Notes under the pieces: generated by a model
The model's database searches: none
Told to the model about the DNA's origin: nothing
What the model saw: the letters and a program-made list of their open reading frames with translations, nothing else
Program-made: the position numbers and the translations under genes
In this document: positions 62,297 to 64,000 of the stretch, piece after piece
How positions within the stretch are numbered: position 1 is the first letter of the stretch
How the letters are laid out: each line of letters starts with the position of its first letter
Origin: Anabaena azotica FACHB-119
Lineage (GTDB): Bacteria > Cyanobacteriota > Cyanobacteriia > Cyanobacteriales > Nostocaceae
Reading direction: 5' to 3'
DNA: 64,000 bases
Assembly: GCF_014697625.1 (NCBI RefSeq)
Contig: NZ_JACJSG010000012.1
Location: forward strand, 113,796 to 177,795

Positions 62297-63397
62297 CTAA
62301 AAAGAAATTATCAAATAATTATTTTGGAATTTTGCTCCAGTAACAGGTCTACCACTCAATGCTGGGGGTAGGGCAATATTCCGCCGTTGGTCGCCTGCTT
62401 CTACTGTGACTTCTGGCCCGACTTGGGTGAGTTTGACTTGCTTTTTATCAAATCCCGGCAAGAATAGGCGTACTTGGCGGTTGTGGATGTCGATAGTGAT
62501 GGGGGCTGATGCTTGTACTGCTTGCTGGGCAAAGTTGGGTAGGGCATCTATTAAAGGTTGCCAGTTATCTTTGCTAGCATCGGGTACAACTGTCACTGGT
62601 AAGGGTGTAAATTCTTGTGCCAGGTTAGCATCTGTCTGGGAAGATACCTGGATAACACCACCAATAGTTAAGCCAACTTGTTGAGCGCTTCCCCATATAT
62701 AACGCACACTCGCTACTTCTAAGGGGTCTGCTGTGGTGACTAAGAAGGCCGCAACCCGCTTAGGGTCTGCAAGTGCTTCTCTGCCTTTATCTAACAAATT
62801 ATTAACTTGATTGGTGGGTTGAGCAAAGTTATCTGCTGTCCAGTTGAAATTGAAGAAGCTGCTAATTAATGGCTGAATCAATGGTGATTCAGTAATTGTT
62901 TTACCTAAGTCGGAGTTGACAAATAATTGGCGAAAACGTCGCACATACCAGCTTAAAGATTCTGGTAAACCCAACATCCGCAAGGTAGAAGCATCACCCG
63001 CACCATCGTAGACGATCGCATCATATTTACCACTGGCATCATATTCACGAATCGCATTCAAGGCCAGGGCGTTATCCATTCCTGGTAATACTACCAACTC
63101 TTCCCCATACACCTCTTTGATAATTGGGGTGCGGAGATATTGCGCCTCAAGTTTTTTTACTTCTTCCCAGTTACGCTCTAGGAGTATAGAAGATTGAAAC
63201 TGGACAACTTCTAAATTTGGGGCAATTTGCTGAGGGTCAGGGGTTAGGGTTTGATCTAACAGGAGCGGCAATACTGGTTCTGCCGATCCTGCTAGAAGTA
63301 CCCGCTTGCCTTGACTTGCCAATGACTTGGCTGCGGCGATCGCTATTTTTGTCCGAGCAATACCACTTTTGCCCAAAAATGTCAATATTAGGGCCAT
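62297..63397 (-). CDS. ArsA/Get3-like ATPase with C-terminal HSP20-like domain
   Basis: The ATG at 63397 (MALILTFLGKSGIARTKIAI) is preferred over one 63 bases upstream. The 366-residue protein has the anion-transporting ATPase fold, but the P-loop reads GKSGIARTK instead of GKGGVGKT, lacking the usual glycine before the last lysine; other switch-like motifs are VYDGAGDASTLRML and FLVTTADPLEV. The last 80 residues form an alpha-crystallin-like domain (ITIDIHNRQVRLFLPGFDKKQV). Such proteins are conserved in phototrophs next to pigment genes; a role in pigment-enzyme or membrane protein assembly is plausible but unproven. Confidence 0.88.
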   Translation of the reverse strand: MALILTFLGKSGIARTKIAIAAAKSLASQGKRVLLAGSAEPVLPLLLDQTLTPDPQQIAPNLEVVQFQSSILLERNWEEVKKLEAQYLRTPIIKEVYGEELVVLPGMDNALALNAIREYDASGKYDAIVYDGAGDASTLRMLGLPESLSWYVRRFRQLFVNSDLGKTITESPLIQPLISSFFNFNWTADNFAQPTNQVNNLLDKGREALADPKRVAAFLVTTADPLEVASVRYIWGSAQQVGLTIGGVIQVSSQTDANLAQEFTPLPVTVVPDASKDNWQPLIDALPNFAQQAVQASAPITIDIHNRQVRLFLPGFDKKQVKLTQVGPEVTVEAGDQRRNIALPPALSGRPVTGAKFQNNYLIISF

Positions 63398-63483
63398 GAT
63401 TTTGTTTCCAATTACCGCAGGTCTATTCAACTCCAACTTAACACTAGGCAAATAGTCCAAGCTTCTACCTAGAGTTCCTTCAA

Positions 63484-63675
63484 TTAAACTGGCTTGATTT
63501 CATCCTCAAAAAACCAAGTGGAAGTATTATCGTCAAATTTGACTACTACACCAACACCTGCACCATCAGTAACCTTGTAACCTTCGATAGTACCAATCGC
63601 GCCGAGTTTTTTAGCAACTGCGGCAGAAACGCGATCGCGCAAACGAAACACCTTAACCTTTTGTCCGATTTCCAT
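63484..63675 (-). CDS. petP: PetP-like small protein (cytochrome b6f-associated, DUF2862)
   Basis: A 63-residue protein: MEIGQKVKVFRLRDRVSAAVAKK, IGTIEGYKVTDGAGVGVVVKFDD and TWFFEDEIKPV. The pattern and length match my recollection of PetP, a peripheral SH3-like subunit of the cyanobacterial cytochrome b6f complex linked to cyclic electron flow. No membrane helix. First gene of the set that continues with the ArsA-like gene (86 bp later) and chlG. Confidence 0.78.
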   Translation of the reverse strand: MEIGQKVKVFRLRDRVSAAVAKKLGAIGTIEGYKVTDGAGVGVVVKFDDNTSTWFFEDEIKPV

Positions 63676-63735
63676 GCCTACATAAAACGCAATAAACCAA
63701 GTTTAAGTTTAGCCGAATCCGGTACTTATTGGTTA

Positions 63736-63835
63736 GTTGACAGTTATCAGTTATCAGTTATCAGTTATCAGTTATCAGTTATCAGTTGTCAGTTATCAGT
63801 TATCAGTTGTCAGTTATCATTCTCCCCCCACTCCC
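63736..63835. repeat. tandem heptamer repeat (AGTTATC)
   Basis: More than ten AGTTATC/AGTTGTC units upstream of the petP-like start, followed by CTCCCTCATC. Confidence 0.9.
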
Positions 63836-63846
63836 TCATCTCTCTT

Positions 63847-63993
63847 AAGGGCAGGTTTTTCATAAAGTAATCAGTGAGGACTATAAGATTCAGTAAATTA
63901 TCAGACTTTCATCTACCCCTACACCCCTACACCCTTATACCCCTACACCCTAAAATCAGTGTTTTTGGGTCGAAGTGTAAAAAACCTGCCCTT
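63847..63993. mobile_element. repeat family C copy with perfect 14-bp terminal repeats
   Basis: AAGGGCAGGTTTTT (63847-63860) and AAAAACCTGCCCTT (63980-63993) are perfect inverted repeats. Interior has ACCCCTACACCCCTACACCC, the complement of the pattern in the copy at 51086-51233. Confidence 0.85.
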
Positions 63994-64000
63994 GAAAGCT

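Overview
The window reads as chromosome from a filamentous, probably heterocyst-forming cyanobacterium of the Nostoc/Anabaena type. Reasons: frequent HIP1 octamers (GCGATCGC) inside and between genes, a chlorophyll synthase (ChlG), a PetP-like protein, a cyanobacterial-type RNA-binding protein, an HstK-type Ser/Thr-His hybrid kinase, tandem heptamer repeats between genes, and many small dispersed repeats and miniature inverted-repeat (MITE-like) elements. No species is claimed.

Layout. 1-6.4 kb: 5' part of an RlpA-like exported protein, glutaminase GlsA, lytic transglycosylase MltA with a small upstream partner, and an APC-type permease. 7.2-18.4 kb: a signalling block on the minus strand: CheB-type methylesterase, CheR-PAS methyltransferase, a PAS hybrid histidine kinase overlapping it, and a 1869-residue HstK kinase. 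18.5-20.8 kb: a nested MITE, a DUF4385-like gene, a VOC gene and transposon debris. 20.8-26.6 kb: a RiPP cluster of lasso-peptide type: cyclase (C), fused recognition element/leader peptidase (B1-B2), a 64-residue precursor and a divergent ABC exporter. 26.9-32.4 kb: a translationally coupled pair, AAA/STAND-like ATPase and a 1384-residue TPR-nSTAND-TPR protein, followed by a broken IS5-like transposase. 33.5-36.2 kb: BASS-family transporter, a DUF202 gene cut by a stop codon, and a Panacea (SocA-like) antitoxin-domain gene with a close downstream partner. 36.3-41 kb: type I sulfatase, cyclic-nucleotide-binding-domain protein, alpha-carbonic anhydrase and RRM protein. 41.5-46.6 kb: PPC-domain protein, ComF, GNAT, a SMC-like ATPase plus TOPRIM-like partner (candidate defence pair), VOC protein and MiaE. 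47.5-58.3 kb: tRNA-Ser(GGA), ferredoxin, thermonuclease-like lipoprotein, class II glutamine amidotransferase, ThiD, a lipoprotein, a Zn-dependent phospholipase C-like protein, a membrane subtilase and a thioredoxin-like protein. 59.2-64 kb: an orphan gene, a decayed zinc-type dehydrogenase, and the minus-strand set PetP-like, ArsA/Get3-like with HSP20 domain, ChlG.

The most interesting parts are the lasso-type cluster, whose precursor has an unusual core region (no Gly at a workable position 1; a single Asp whose ring position depends on the cleavage site) and has a MITE between precursor and processing genes; the ATPase/TOPRIM-like pair; the AAA/nSTAND-TPR pair; and the Panacea-type pair. 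At least four families of short inverted-repeat elements occur in two or more copies, some nested inside others, and several genes have been broken (DUF202, dehydrogenase, IS5-like and TnpB-like transposases). All family assignments come from reading motifs in the sequence; no database search was possible.
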